DNA of 64,000 nucleotides from Pseudomonas sp. NKUCC02_KPG (GCF_019345465.1 NZ_JAHKRC010000007.1:124001-188000), one strand, 5' to 3'. Shown: positions 9,176-20,185, numbered from the stretch's first letter. The notes: generated by a model from the letters alone, not told the origin. Numbers and translations: made by a program.

Positions 9176-10552
9176 TTACACGGTATGCAAGTACCAGTTG
9201 TATTCGAGGTCGGAGATGGAGTGTTCAAACTCTTCCAGCTCGCTCTCTTTACAGGCGACAAAAATATCGATGTATTTCGGATCGATGTATTTGGCCATGA
9301 CTTCGCTGTCATCCAGCTCGCGCAACGCATCGCGCAGGTTGTTTGGCAGGCTTTGCTCGTTCTGCTCGTAGCTGTTGCCTTCGACTGGCGCACCCGGTTC
9401 GATCTTGTTGGTCAGACCGTGGTGAACACCGGCCAGCACAGAGGCCATCAACAGGTACGGGTTGGCATCGGCACCGGCAACCCGGTGTTCGATACGTACC
9501 GAGTCGGACGAGCCGGTGGGTACGCGAATGGCCACGGTACGGTTGTCCAGGCCCCAGCACGGCGAGTTCGGCACGTAGAACTGTGCGCCGAAACGACGGT
9601 AGGAGTTGACGTTCGGGCAAAGGAAGGCCATCTGCGCTGGCAGGGTCTCCAGCACACCGCCGATCGCGTGACGCAATGCGGCGTTCTGCTCGGGATCCTC
9701 GCTGGCAAAAATATTTTTGCCCTCTTTGTCCAGAATCGATATGTGAACGTGTAGTCCGTTGCCTGCCTGGCCCGGGTAAGGCTTGGCCATGAAGGTGGTG
9801 TCCATCTCATGGTCGTAGGCGATGTTTTTGATCAGACGCTTGAGCAGTACCGCGTAGTCGCAGGCCTTGATCGGGTCGGCAACGTGGTGCAGGTTCACTT
9901 CGAATTGCGCCGGGGCACTTTCTTTAACGATGGCGTCAGCCGGGATGCCTTGCTCTTTGGCACCTTCCAGAATGTCCTGGAGGCAGTCGACGTATTCATC
10001 GAGGTCGTCGATCAGGTAAACCTGAGTGGAGTGCGGACGTTTGCCGGAGATCGGCGAACGTGGAGGCTGTGGGCGACCGTTAACGTTCTCCTGGTCAATC
10101 AGGTAGAACTCCAGCTCGAAAGCCGCGCAGATGGTCAGGCCCATTTCGTCAAATTTGGTAACAACTTGACGGAGCACTTCCCGTGGGTCGGCGAAGAAAG
10201 GTTCGCCTTCAAGCTCGTGCATGGTCATCAGCAGTTGCGCGGTTGGGCGCTTTTGCCAAGGCTCGTTGCACAGGGTGTCGGGGATGGGATAACAGATTCT
10301 GTCTGCGTCACCGATATCCAGACCCAGGCCGGTGCTTTCCACCGTTGAGCCATTGATATCAAGGGCAAATAGAGAGGCCGGCAGGTTGATGCCTTTCTCG
10401 TAAACCTTGTGCAGGCTGGTGCGTTCGATGCGCTTACCGCGCACCACACCATTCATATCCGCAATGAGAAGGTCTACGTACAGAACCTCAGGATGATCCT
10501 TAAGGAACGCGTTCGCTTCGTTAAGCTGAACGGCACGCGGGGGTACCGACAT
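9176..10552 (-). CDS. spuI: Glutamine-synthetase-family gamma-glutamylpolyamine synthetase
   Basis: A 458-residue cytoplasmic ligase of the PuuA/GlnA-like group that joins glutamate to putrescine or a related amine using ATP. The glutamine synthetase beta-grasp and catalytic domains are seen as AAFELEFYLID (metal-binding glutamates), NGLHVHISI (ammonia/amine-site histidines) and RIEHRVAGADANPYL near the C-terminus. It is divergent from spuA across 278 bases, the arrangement described for P. aeruginosa spuI. The exact amine preference cannot be read from sequence. Confidence 0.85.
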   Translation of the reverse strand: MSVPPRAVQLNEANAFLKDHPEVLYVDLLIADMNGVVRGKRIERTSLHKVYEKGINLPASLFALDINGSTVESTGLGLDIGDADRICYPIPDTLCNEPWQKRPTAQLLMTMHELEGEPFFADPREVLRQVVTKFDEMGLTICAAFELEFYLIDQENVNGRPQPPRSPISGKRPHSTQVYLIDDLDEYVDCLQDILEGAKEQGIPADAIVKESAPAQFEVNLHHVADPIKACDYAVLLKRLIKNIAYDHEMDTTFMAKPYPGQAGNGLHVHISILDKEGKNIFASEDPEQNAALRHAIGGVLETLPAQMAFLCPNVNSYRRFGAQFYVPNSPCWGLDNRTVAIRVPTGSSDSVRIEHRVAGADANPYLLMASVLAGVHHGLTNKIEPGAPVEGNSYEQNEQSLPNNLRDALRELDDSEVMAKYIDPKYIDIFVACKESELEEFEHSISDLEYNWYLHTV

Positions 10553-10653
10553 GATGCAACACCTTTGTTGTTAAAAATATCAATCATTGAGCGCTACGGG
10601 TTTCAGTCAACCCGAACGGCATACCGAAGTCAAGCAGCCTCTTTTATGCCCTT

Positions 10654-10687
10654 AAAAAGCGCCGAAAGGCCATTTTTGACGCTTTTT
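10654..10687. promoter_or_regulatory. Inverted repeat in the spuI/spuA divergent region
   Basis: AAAAAGCG (10654-10661) and CGCTTTTT (10680-10687) are perfect 8-bp arms 18 bases apart, roughly midway between the two divergent starts. It is a candidate operator for a shared polyamine regulator, or a hairpin in either leader RNA. Confidence 0.35.
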
Positions 10688-10830
10688 GGGGCGTGTTTGG
10701 CCTGTTTCAATTCTTGCCGACCGCGGGCTTGAGCGGACCGTGTTGTATTTTTTACGGGGGTGTTGTGTAAAAAAATGAACAAGGCTAAGCTCGATTCAAA
10801 CCCATAACAGCAATAATACCGGGGTGTTAC

Positions 10831-11607
10831 ATGTCACGCCTGCCGTTAATCGGCGTTACCGCCTGCACCAAGCAGATCGGTTTGCATCCTTATCACATCA
10901 CTGGCGATAAGTACGTGCGAGCAGTTGCAGTGGCTGCCAAAGGCTTGCCTCTGATCATTCCGTCATTGGCGCAACTGATTGATCCGACCGATATTCTTGA
11001 CGGTCTGGACGGCATTCTCTTTACCGGATCGCCCTCCAATATTGAACCCCATCTCTATGGCGGTACCGCCAGTGTGCCAGGCACGTTGCATGATCCTGAA
11101 CGTGATCTGACTACCCTCCCCTTGATTCGTGCTGCGTTGGCGGCTGGTGTTCCGGTGCTCGGTATTTGCCGCGGCTTTCAGGAATTGAATGTAGCTCTGG
11201 GTGGCTCACTTCACCAGAAATTGCACGAAGTCGAAGGCTTTATTGAGCATCGCGAAGATCCCAGCGCCCCGGTTGAAGTGCAATACGCGCCGAGCCACGC
11301 CATGCACGTTCAACCCGGCGGCGTCCTGGCAGGCCTGGGCTTGCCTGCGGAGTTCGAGGTCAATTCGATTCATACCCAGGGCATCGAGCGGGTAGCGCCG
11401 GGCCTGCGGGTTGAAGCGATTGCCCCGGACGGTCTGGTTGAGGCGGTGTCGGTGGAGGGCGGCAAGGCTTTTGCTTTAGCGGTTCAGTGGCACCCCGAAT
11501 GGCAGGTAAGCTCTAACTCGATTTATCTCGCCCTCTTCCAGGCATTTGGAGATGCCTGCAGAAGGCGCGCAACACAACGCGACGCGGATGCGTCAGTAAA
11601 CGCCTGA
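10831..11607 (+). CDS. spuA: Gamma-glutamyl-GABA hydrolase (class I glutamine amidotransferase-like)
   Basis: A 258-residue peptidase C26 protein, PuuD-like, that releases GABA from gamma-glutamyl-GABA at the end of gamma-glutamylated putrescine breakdown. The nucleophile is C113 in LGICRGFQE, and the partner histidine is in AVQWHPEW. It starts after GGGGTG. It is the first gene of the spuABCDEFGH run, 36 bases before spuB. An AATAATAC element in the leader (10812-10819) resembles an Hfq/Crc site. Confidence 0.9.
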   Translation: MSRLPLIGVTACTKQIGLHPYHITGDKYVRAVAVAAKGLPLIIPSLAQLIDPTDILDGLDGILFTGSPSNIEPHLYGGTASVPGTLHDPERDLTTLPLIRAALAAGVPVLGICRGFQELNVALGGSLHQKLHEVEGFIEHREDPSAPVEVQYAPSHAMHVQPGGVLAGLGLPAEFEVNSIHTQGIERVAPGLRVEAIAPDGLVEAVSVEGGKAFALAVQWHPEWQVSSNSIYLALFQAFGDACRRRATQRDADASVNA

Positions 11608-11643
11608 CTTATTCAAGTCAGGACACTCAGCCCAGAGGCATTT

Positions 11644-13002
11644 ATGAGTAACAACCTCGACCAGCTCACCGATTGGTTGAAAGACCACAAGATCACAGAA
11701 GTCGAATGCATGATCGCCGACCTCACCGGGATTACTCGCGGGAAGATTTCGCCGACCAACAAGTTCATTGCTGAAAAAGGCATGCGCCTGCCCGAAAGCG
11801 TCCTGCTGCAAACCGTAACGGGCGACTATGTCGAAGACGACATCTATTACGAACTTCTGGATCCGGCCGATATCGACATGATCTGCCGCCCTGACCAGAA
11901 CGCAGTCTTTGTGGTGCCGTGGGCGATTGAGCCGACCGCTCAGGTGATTCACGACACCTACGACAAGCAGGGCAACCCGATTGAGTTGTCGCCGCGCAAC
12001 GTGCTTAAAAAAGTGCTCAAACTCTATGCCGACCACGGCTGGCAGCCGATTGTGGCGCCAGAAATGGAGTTTTACCTGACCAAGCGCAGCGACGACCCGG
12101 ATTACCCGTTGCAGCCGCCGGTCGGTCGCTCCGGTCGCCCTGAAACCGGTCGTCAGTCCTTCTCCATTGAAGCGGCCAACGAATTCGATCCGCTGTTCGA
12201 AGACGTTTACGACTGGTGCGAGCTGCAAGAGCTGGATCTGGACACGCTGATCCATGAAGACGGCACGGCGCAGATGGAAATCAACTTCCGTCATGGCGAC
12301 GCACTGTCGCTGGCCGACCAGATTCTGGTGTTCAAGCGCACGATGCGCGAAGCCGCACTCAAGCACGACGTAGCCGCCACGTTCATGGCCAAACCCATGA
12401 CCGGTGAGCCTGGCAGTGCCATGCATTTGCACCAGAGCATTATCGACATCAACACGGGCAAGAACATCTTCTCCAATGAAGACGGGACCATGAGCCAGTT
12501 GTTCCTCAATCACATCGGCGGGTTGCAGAAGTTCATTCCAGAACTGCTGCCCCTGTTCGCGCCGAACGTGAACTCCTTCCGCCGCTTCCTGCCGGACACC
12601 TCGGCACCGGTAAACGTGGAATGGGGCGAAGAGAACCGCACCGTGGGCTTGCGTGTGCCGGATGCAGGCCCGCAAAACCGCCGGGTTGAAAACCGTTTGC
12701 CGGGCGCCGACGCCAACCCGTACCTGGCCATTGCGGCCAGCTTGCTGTGTGGCTACATCGGTATGGTCGAGGGCATCAATCCGAGTGCGCCAGTGGTCGG
12801 GCGTGGTTATGAGCGTCGTAATTTGCGTCTGCCTCTGACCCTCGAAGAGGCATTGGCCCGCATGGAAAGCAGCAAGACTGTCGAGAAGTACCTGGGCACC
12901 AAGTTCATTGCAGGCTACGTGGCCGTCAAACGTGCCGAGCATGAAAACTTCAAGCGCGTCATCAGTTCGTGGGAGCGGGAATTCCTGCTGTTCGCCGTCT
13001 GA
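11644..13002 (+). CDS. spuB: Gamma-glutamylputrescine synthetase (glutamine synthetase family)
   Basis: A 452-residue ATP-dependent ligase that glutamylates putrescine as the first step of its catabolism. Glutamine synthetase motifs are visible: APEMEFYL (metal site), GSAMHLHQSI, NSFRRF, and the C-terminal RVENRLPGADANPYLAIA. It is a diverged paralogue of the spuI product about 1.1 kb upstream on the opposite strand; having both suggests different amine substrates. It is followed by a GC-rich hairpin and spuC. Confidence 0.9.
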   Translation: MSNNLDQLTDWLKDHKITEVECMIADLTGITRGKISPTNKFIAEKGMRLPESVLLQTVTGDYVEDDIYYELLDPADIDMICRPDQNAVFVVPWAIEPTAQVIHDTYDKQGNPIELSPRNVLKKVLKLYADHGWQPIVAPEMEFYLTKRSDDPDYPLQPPVGRSGRPETGRQSFSIEAANEFDPLFEDVYDWCELQELDLDTLIHEDGTAQMEINFRHGDALSLADQILVFKRTMREAALKHDVAATFMAKPMTGEPGSAMHLHQSIIDINTGKNIFSNEDGTMSQLFLNHIGGLQKFIPELLPLFAPNVNSFRRFLPDTSAPVNVEWGEENRTVGLRVPDAGPQNRRVENRLPGADANPYLAIAASLLCGYIGMVEGINPSAPVVGRGYERRNLRLPLTLEEALARMESSKTVEKYLGTKFIAGYVAVKRAEHENFKRVISSWEREFLLFAV

Positions 13003-13008
13003 CACGCC

Positions 13009-13038
13009 GAGGGGCTGCGCCTTGGAGGCGCGCCCCTC
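13009..13038 (+). terminator. GC-rich hairpin between spuB and spuC
   Basis: GAGGGGCTGCGCC pairs with the downstream GGCGCGCCCCTC with one bulge. No T-run follows, so it is more likely an mRNA-stability or attenuating hairpin than a full terminator. Confidence 0.45.
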
Positions 13039-13063
13039 CTCTACTGAATAAAAGGAGAGCTGT

Positions 13064-14428
13064 ATGACTAACAAGAACCCGCAAACCCTTCAATGGCAAC
13101 AACTGAGTAACGACCACCACCTGGCACCATTCAGCGACTTCAAACAGTTGAAGGAAGTGGGCCCACGTATCATCACGCACGCCAAGGGCGTGTATCTGTG
13201 GGACAGCGAAGGCCACAAGATTCTCGACGGCATGGCCGGCCTGTGGTGTGTTGCCATCGGTTATGGCCGTGACGAGCTGGCCGAAGCTGCCAGCAAGCAA
13301 ATGCGCGAGCTGCCGTACTACAACCTGTTTTTCATGACCGCGCACCCGCCGGTGCTCGAGCTGTCCAAAGCCATCGCCGAGATCGCGCCTGAAGGCATGA
13401 ATCACGTGTTCTTCACCGGCTCAGGCTCTGAAGGCAACGACACCATGTTGCGTATGGTTCGCCACTACTGGGCGATCAAGGGCCAGCCCAACAAGAAAAC
13501 CATCATCAGCCGCAAAAACGGCTACCACGGTTCCACCGTGGCCGGCGCCAGCCTGGGCGGCATGACCTACATGCACGAACAGGGTGACTTGCCGATCCCG
13601 GGCATTACCCACATCCCGCAGCCGTACTGGTTCGGTGAAGGTGGCGACATGTCCCCGGAAGAGTTCGGCATCTGGGCTGCCAATCAGCTTGAAGAAAAAA
13701 TCCTCGAACTGGGCGTCGATAATGTCGGTGCCTTCATTGCCGAGCCGATCCAGGGCGCAGGCGGCGTGATTGTGCCGCCCGCCACTTACTGGCCACGCAT
13801 CAAGGAAATCCTGGCCAAGTACGACATTCTCTTTGTTGCCGATGAAGTGATTTGTGGTTTTGGTCGCACCGGCGAGTGGTTCGGCAGTGATTTTTACGAC
13901 CTCAAGCCGGACATGATGACCATCGCCAAGGGCTTGACCTCGGGCTACATCCCGATGGGCGGCCTGATCGTGCGCGACGAGGTGGTTGCCGTGCTCAACG
14001 AAGGTGGCGATTTCAACCACGGCTTCACCTACTCGGGACATCCGGTGGCAGCGGCAGTGGCACTGGAAAACATCCGCATCCTGCGCGAAGAAAAAATTAT
14101 CGAGAAGGTCCACGCTGAAACGGCACCGTATTTGCAAAAGCGTTTACGTGAACTGAACGATCACCCGTTGGTGGGCGAAGTGCGTGGTGTAGGCCTGTTG
14201 GGTGCCATTGAACTGGTGCAGGACAAAGCCACCCGCAAACGTTACGAAGGCCGTGGTGTTGGCATGATCTGCCGCCAATTCTGCTTCGCTAACGGTCTGA
14301 TCATGCGTGCCGTAGGTGACACCATGATCATCTCGCCGCCTCTGGTGATCAGCAAAGACGAGATCGACGAGCTGGTGACCAAGGCGCGTAAGTGCCTGGA
14401 TCTGACCTTGGAAACATTGCAAGGTTAA
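13064..14428 (+). CDS. spuC: Putrescine (polyamine):pyruvate aminotransferase
   Basis: A 454-residue class III PLP aminotransferase that converts putrescine or related diamines to the aminoaldehyde using pyruvate. The PLP lysine is K289 in MMTIAKGLTSGYIPMGG, the aspartate contacting PLP is in FVADEVICGFGRTG, and the cofactor-phosphate-binding region is FFTGSGSEGNDTMLR. It starts after AAAGGAGAGCTG. Length and context match SpuC. It is followed by a terminator-like hairpin before spuD. Confidence 0.92.
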   Translation: MTNKNPQTLQWQQLSNDHHLAPFSDFKQLKEVGPRIITHAKGVYLWDSEGHKILDGMAGLWCVAIGYGRDELAEAASKQMRELPYYNLFFMTAHPPVLELSKAIAEIAPEGMNHVFFTGSGSEGNDTMLRMVRHYWAIKGQPNKKTIISRKNGYHGSTVAGASLGGMTYMHEQGDLPIPGITHIPQPYWFGEGGDMSPEEFGIWAANQLEEKILELGVDNVGAFIAEPIQGAGGVIVPPATYWPRIKEILAKYDILFVADEVICGFGRTGEWFGSDFYDLKPDMMTIAKGLTSGYIPMGGLIVRDEVVAVLNEGGDFNHGFTYSGHPVAAAVALENIRILREEKIIEKVHAETAPYLQKRLRELNDHPLVGEVRGVGLLGAIELVQDKATRKRYEGRGVGMICRQFCFANGLIMRAVGDTMIISPPLVISKDEIDELVTKARKCLDLTLETLQG

Positions 14429-14482
14429 CTGCTAGGCTTTGGGCGCAAGACAACTTCGGTTTTAAAGTAGGCAATTGCGCTC

Positions 14483-14508
14483 AGAGCCTTAAGAATCAAG
14501 GCTCTTTC
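14483..14508 (+). terminator. Hairpin with short T-run between spuC and spuD
   Basis: AGAGCCTT (14483-14490) pairs with AAGGCTCT (14498-14505) around a 7-base loop, followed by TTTCCTTG. It may partly end spuABC transcripts and separate them from the transporter genes. Confidence 0.5.
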
Positions 14509-14612
14509 CTTGAAAGCCTGCCCCAGATCTTGCCAGACTAGCCTCCGGCTTTAGTCACCTTGAGATCAGGTCGCTGAATCGGTGGTTTAAAAGAACAATT
14601 GGAGCATTACAG

Positions 14613-15725
14613 ATGACGGCATCCGGATTTAAAAAAGCTGGCAAGACACTTCTCGCTCTCTCCTTGATGGGCGTGATGGCTGGGGCAGCTCAAGCTGCGG
14701 ACAAGGTTCTGCACATTTACAACTGGTCCGATTACATCGCACCCGACACCGTTAAAAAATTCGAAGACCAAACCGGTATCAAGGTGGTCTACGACGTGTT
14801 CGACAGCAACGAGACCCTTGAGGCCAAGCTGCTGGCGGGCAAGTCCGGCTACGACATCGTCGTGCCGTCCAACAATTTCCTGGCCAAGCAGATCAAGGCC
14901 GGGGTTTACCAGGAGCTGGACCGTTCCAAGCTCCCTGACTGGAAAAACCTCGATCCTGCGTTGCTCAAGGCCGTTGGCGATGCCAGCGACAAAGACAACA
15001 AACATGCGTTCCCCTACATGTGGGGCACCATCGGTATTGGCTACAACCCTGAGAAGGTCAAGGCTGCCCTGGGCGTCGACACCATCGATTCCTGGGACGT
15101 GCTGTTCAAGCCAGAGAACGCTGCCAAGCTCAAGAGCTGCGGCATAAGCTTCCTCGATTCGCCGACCGAAATGATCCCGGCCGCCCTGCACTACCTGGGC
15201 TACCCGACCGACTCCCAAGACAAGAAGCAACTGGCTGAAGCCGAAGCGCTGTTCTTGAAAATTCGTCCTTCGGTTGGCTACTTCCACTCCTCCAAGTACA
15301 TCTCCGACCTTGCAAACGGAAACATCTGCGTCGCAGTGGGTTACTCGGGTGACCTGGAGCAGTCCATCTCCCGCGCCAAAGAAGCCGGTGACAAGGTCAA
15401 GCTCAAGTACGTGATTCCTAAAGAAGGTGCTGGCAGCTTCTACGACATGGTCGCCATTCCCAAGGATGCCGAAAACGTTGACGCCGCTTACGCCTGGATG
15501 AACTTCCTGATGCAGCCAGAAGTCATGGCCGAGATCACCAACAGCGTGCGCTTCCCGAACGGTAACAAGGCTGCAACGCCACTGGTAAATAAAGACATCT
15601 CTGGCGACCCGAGCATTTATCCGTCCGATGAAGTGAAAGCCAAGCTGTACGCCATCAGCGATCTGCCACCTACAACGTTGCGTTTGCTGACGCGCAGCTG
15701 GACCAAGATCAAGTCCGGTAAATAA
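14613..15725 (+). CDS. spuD: Polyamine ABC transporter binding protein (putrescine-type)
   Basis: A 370-residue periplasmic receptor with a Sec signal peptide (about 29 residues, ending QAADK) and the PotD/PotF-type fold starting [16 protein letters not shown]. Conserved ligand-pocket stretches include [17 protein letters not shown] and CVAVGYSGD. In P. aeruginosa SpuD binds putrescine; by order and similarity this is its counterpart. GGAG precedes the ATG. The paralogue spuE follows 267 bases later, the spacer containing a palindromic repeat. Confidence 0.9.
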   Translation: MTASGFKKAGKTLLALSLMGVMAGAAQAADKVLHIYNWSDYIAPDTVKKFEDQTGIKVVYDVFDSNETLEAKLLAGKSGYDIVVPSNNFLAKQIKAGVYQELDRSKLPDWKNLDPALLKAVGDASDKDNKHAFPYMWGTIGIGYNPEKVKAALGVDTIDSWDVLFKPENAAKLKSCGISFLDSPTEMIPAALHYLGYPTDSQDKKQLAEAEALFLKIRPSVGYFHSSKYISDLANGNICVAVGYSGDLEQSISRAKEAGDKVKLKYVIPKEGAGSFYDMVAIPKDAENVDAAYAWMNFLMQPEVMAEITNSVRFPNGNKAATPLVNKDISGDPSIYPSDEVKAKLYAISDLPPTTLRLLTRSWTKIKSGK

Positions 15726-15736
15726 CCAAGCGCTGT

Positions 15737-15826
15737 GTAGTCGCTGCCGAAGGCTGCGAAGGGTTGCGTAGCAACCCGTTGTCCCAAAGGCCCCGCGATC
15801 CCCTCGCAGCCTGAAGCAGCGGCTAC
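15737..15826. repeat. GTAGTCGCTG-family palindromic repeat, copy 3
   Basis: It starts GTAGTCGCTGCCGAAGGC and ends CAGCGGCTAC, with an inner GGGTTGC-GTA-GCAACCC hairpin and imperfect outer arms. It lies directly after the spuD stop, inside the spu operon. Confidence 0.7.
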
Positions 15827-15953
15827 AGAATCTTGGATAAACGGATACAAATCAGGGCTTTACGGTAATTAATCGCGGAAAACTTTGCTGTGTCGGTTTA
15901 TCGAGGGTAAGTTGCGCGCCGGTTTTGTCTTTGGCGGTTCGACTGCCGTGTGA

Positions 15954-17087
<1,134 letters not shown>

Positions 17088-17110
17088 TCTCGCAAGACCA
17101 CCTATCCAAG

Positions 17111-17131
17111 GCCCGACCATCTAGGTCGGGC
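17111..17131 (+). terminator. Hairpin between spuE and spuF
   Basis: GCCCGACC (17111-17118) pairs perfectly with GGTCGGGC (17124-17131) around ATCTA. No strong T-run follows, so partial termination or 3'-end stabilisation of the spuE message is more likely than a full stop. Confidence 0.5.
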
Positions 17132-17156
17132 TGCTAAATTTGTTGGGAGTTTCGTA

Positions 17157-18299
17157 ATGGCTGTTGCCTCCGGCGCCTATAAGAAAGCCCTCGAGGGCGA
17201 CCAGACACCTAAAAAGGTGTTGGTCAAAATCGACCGGGTCACGAAAAAATTCGACGAGACGATTGCCGTGGACGATGTGTCCCTGGAAATCAACAAGGGC
17301 GAAATCTTCGCCCTGCTCGGCGGATCGGGATCGGGCAAATCGACTTTGCTGCGCATGCTCGCCGGTTTCGAGCGCCCAACAGAGGGCCGTATTTTCCTCG
17401 ACGGTGTAGACATCACTGACATGCCGCCTTACGAGCGGCCGATCAACATGATGTTCCAGTCCTATGCCCTGTTCCCGCATATGACTGTGGCCCAGAACAT
17501 CGCCTTCGGCCTCAAGCAGGACAAAATGTCCAATGCCGAGATCGATGCCCGCGTGGGCGAAATGCTCAAGCTGGTCCACATGAGCCAGTACGCCAAACGC
17601 AAGCCCCATCAGTTGTCCGGTGGTCAGCGTCAGCGTGTGGCTCTGGCCCGTTCGCTGGCCAAGCGTCCGAAACTGCTGCTGCTCGATGAGCCGATGGGCG
17701 CACTGGACAAAAAACTGCGTTCGCAGATGCAGCTTGAACTGGTGGAAATCATCGAGCGCGTCGGCGTGACCTGCGTCATGGTGACCCACGATCAGGAAGA
17801 GGCCATGACCATGGCCCAGCGAATCGCGATCATGCACCTGGGCTGGATCGCCCAGATCGGCAGCCCGATCGACATTTACGAGACACCGGTCAGCCGTCTG
17901 GTGTGCGAGTTCATCGGTAACGTCAACCTGTTTGACGGTGAAGTGGTTGACGACGCTGAAGGCTATGCGCGCATCAAGTGCCCGGAGCTGGAGAACGACA
18001 TTTACGTCGGTCACGGCGTCAGCACTTCGGTGGAAGACAAACACACCACCTACGCCATCCGCCCGGAAAAAATGCTCGTCACCACCGAAAAACCGGCCTG
18101 TGAGTACAACTGGTCGCGGGGCAAGGTGCATGACATCGCCTACCTGGGTGGTCACTCGGTGTTTTACGTCGAATTGCCGAGCGGCAAGCTGGTGCAGTCC
18201 TTTGTGGCCAACGCCGAACGCCGTGGCGCGCGCCCTACCTGGGACGACGAAGTCTACGTGTGGTGGGAAGACGACAGCGGCGTGGTACTGCGCTCATGA
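17157..18299 (+). CDS. spuF: Polyamine ABC transporter ATP-binding protein
   Basis: A 380-residue PotA/PotG-like ATPase energising polyamine uptake. It has Walker A GGSGSGKSTLL near residue 60, signature LSGGQRQRVALARSLA, Walker B LLLLDEPMGALD and switch VTHDQEEAM. A C-terminal TOBE/OB regulatory domain of about 120 residues (from roughly residue 280) follows. Its stop overlaps the spuG start by 4 bases. Confidence 0.92.
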   Translation: MAVASGAYKKALEGDQTPKKVLVKIDRVTKKFDETIAVDDVSLEINKGEIFALLGGSGSGKSTLLRMLAGFERPTEGRIFLDGVDITDMPPYERPINMMFQSYALFPHMTVAQNIAFGLKQDKMSNAEIDARVGEMLKLVHMSQYAKRKPHQLSGGQRQRVALARSLAKRPKLLLLDEPMGALDKKLRSQMQLELVEIIERVGVTCVMVTHDQEEAMTMAQRIAIMHLGWIAQIGSPIDIYETPVSRLVCEFIGNVNLFDGEVVDDAEGYARIKCPELENDIYVGHGVSTSVEDKHTTYAIRPEKMLVTTEKPACEYNWSRGKVHDIAYLGGHSVFYVELPSGKLVQSFVANAERRGARPTWDDEVYVWWEDDSGVVLRS

Positions 18300-19216
18300 A
18301 CATGCGGAAGCTCAAACGCCGACTGCAACGAATAACCCCCGGTGGCCGTCATGTGGTCATCGGGATTCCATTCCTGTGGCTGTTTCTGTTTTTCATGCTG
18401 CCGTTCTTCATCGTCTTGAAGATCAGTTTTGCCGAAGCTGATGTCGCGATTCCGCCGTATACCGAGATCTACAGCTACGTTGACCAGAAAATCCAGCTGC
18501 TGCTGAACCTGGGCAACTACGCCATGCTGGGCGACGACGAGCTGTACATCGCCGCCTACCTGGGCTCGCTGAAGATGGCCTTTTTCAGCACGGCGTTGTG
18601 CCTGCTGATCGGTTATCCAATGGCCTATGCCATCGCCAATGCGCGCAAAGAGATGCAGACCGTGCTGGTGCTGCTGATCATGATGCCGACCTGGACCGCG
18701 ATCCTGATCCGGGTGTATGCCTGGATGGGCATCCTCAGCAACAACGGCCTGCTCAATGGTTTCCTGATGTCGATGGGCTGGATCAGCGAACCGCTGCAGA
18801 TCCTCAACACCAACATCGCGGTGTACATCGGCATCGTCTATTCGTACCTGCCGTTCATGATCCTGCCGCTGTACGCCAACCTTGTGAAGCACGACACCAG
18901 CCTGCTGGAAGCCGCGTCTGACCTGGGTTCGAGCACGTTCAACAGCTTCTGGAAAATCACGGTCCCGTTATCGAAAAACGGCATCATCGCCGGCTGCATG
19001 CTGGTGTTTATCCCGGTGGTGGGCGAGTTCGTGATTCCGGAACTGCTCGGCGGCCCGGAAACCCTGATGATCGGTAAAGTGTTGTGGCAAGAGTTCTTCA
19101 ACAACCGTGACTGGCCGGTGGCGTCTGCGCTTGCCGTGGTCATGCTGGCGATCCTGATCGTGCCCATCATTCTGTTCAACCGCAGCCAGGCTAAAGAGCT
19201 GGAGGGCAAGATATGA
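18296..19216 (+). CDS. spuG: Polyamine ABC transporter permease (PotB/PotH-like)
   Basis: A 306-residue inner-membrane permease with about six helices. It has the BPD_transp_1 loop EAASDLGSSTFNSFWKITVPLSK, which couples to SpuF. I start it at the ATG at 18296, which overlaps the spuF stop by 4 bases; an upstream in-frame start at 18260 would add 12 residues inside spuF and is less likely. It overlaps spuH by 4 bases. Confidence 0.9.
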   Translation: MNMRKLKRRLQRITPGGRHVVIGIPFLWLFLFFMLPFFIVLKISFAEADVAIPPYTEIYSYVDQKIQLLLNLGNYAMLGDDELYIAAYLGSLKMAFFSTALCLLIGYPMAYAIANARKEMQTVLVLLIMMPTWTAILIRVYAWMGILSNNGLLNGFLMSMGWISEPLQILNTNIAVYIGIVYSYLPFMILPLYANLVKHDTSLLEAASDLGSSTFNSFWKITVPLSKNGIIAGCMLVFIPVVGEFVIPELLGGPETLMIGKVLWQEFFNNRDWPVASALAVVMLAILIVPIILFNRSQAKELEGKI

Positions 19217-20103
19217 ATCGCATCCGTTTTTCTAGCTTCATGTTGGTCGCGGGGTTGCTGTTCATCTACCTGCCGATGCTGATCCTGGTGATCTACTCGT
19301 TCAACGCCTCCAAGCTGGTCACGGTGTGGGGCGGCTGGTCGCTGAAGTGGTATGTGGGCCTGCTGGACAACACGCAACTGATGGGCTCGGTGATGCGCTC
19401 GCTGGAGATCGCGCTGTACACGGCGATAGCAGCGGTGGCGCTGGGGACGTTGGCAGCATTCGTGCTGACCCGTATCAGTCGCTTCAAGGGCCGTACGTTG
19501 TTTGGCGGCCTGGTGACGGCGCCGCTGGTGATGCCTGAAGTGATCACCGGTCTGTCGCTGTTGCTGCTGTTCGTGGCCATGGCGCAGATGATCGGCTGGC
19601 CGCAAGAGCGTGGCCTGGTCACTATCTGGATCGCCCACACCACGTTCTGTTCGGCCTATGTGGCCGTGGTGGTGTCGTCGCGTCTGCGTGAGCTGGACCT
19701 GTCGATCGAGGAAGCGGCGATGGACCTGGGTGCCAAGCCGTGGAAGGTGTTCTTTCTGATCACCATCCCGATGATCGCGCCATCGCTGGCCGCAGGCGCC
19801 ATGATGTCCTTTGCCCTGTCGCTGGACGACCTGGTACTGGCCAGCTTCGTGTCGGGGCCGGGTTCCACAACCTTGCCGATGGAAGTGTTCTCGGCGGTGC
19901 GCCTGGGGGTCAAACCCGAGATCAACGCCGTGGCCAGCCTGATCCTGCTGGCGGTATCGCTGGTGACCTTCATGGTGTGGTTCTTCAGCCGTCGTGCTGA
20001 AGAGCACCGCAAAAAGGCCATTCAGCAAGCCATCGACGAATCGGCGGCAGAGTCCTGGAAGCAACCTGATGTGCGTCGTGCACAGTCGACAAACGCGGTT
20101 TAA
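19213..20103 (+). CDS. spuH: Polyamine ABC transporter permease (PotC/PotI-like)
   Basis: A 296-residue second permease subunit with about six helices. The EAA-type loop is EEAAMDLGAKPWKVFFLITIPMIAP, and the tail is cytoplasmic and charged. It overlaps spuG by 4 bases and is the last gene of the spu cluster, closed by a strong bidirectional terminator at 20115-20156. Confidence 0.92.
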   Translation: MNRIRFSSFMLVAGLLFIYLPMLILVIYSFNASKLVTVWGGWSLKWYVGLLDNTQLMGSVMRSLEIALYTAIAAVALGTLAAFVLTRISRFKGRTLFGGLVTAPLVMPEVITGLSLLLLFVAMAQMIGWPQERGLVTIWIAHTTFCSAYVAVVVSSRLRELDLSIEEAAMDLGAKPWKVFFLITIPMIAPSLAAGAMMSFALSLDDLVLASFVSGPGSTTLPMEVFSAVRLGVKPEINAVASLILLAVSLVTFMVWFFSRRAEEHRKKAIQQAIDESAAESWKQPDVRRAQSTNAV

Positions 20104-20114
20104 GCCTGCGTCAT

Positions 20115-20156
20115 AAAAAAACCTCGCCTCCTGTGACAGGGTGGCGAGGTTTTTTT
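20115..20156. terminator. Bidirectional terminator between spuH and the COG4315 gene
   Basis: A-run, ACCTCGCC, loop, GGCGAGGT, T-run: the stem is flanked by seven A on the left and seven T on the right, so it works for both converging transcripts. Confidence 0.9.
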
Positions 20157-20185
20157 ATGGGCCAGGGTGAGGGCTTTTGATCCTT

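Noticed and set aside
11593..13074. 493-codon open frame antisense to spuB
   Set aside because: Shadow of a high-GC gene; spuB shows glutamine synthetase motifs throughout.
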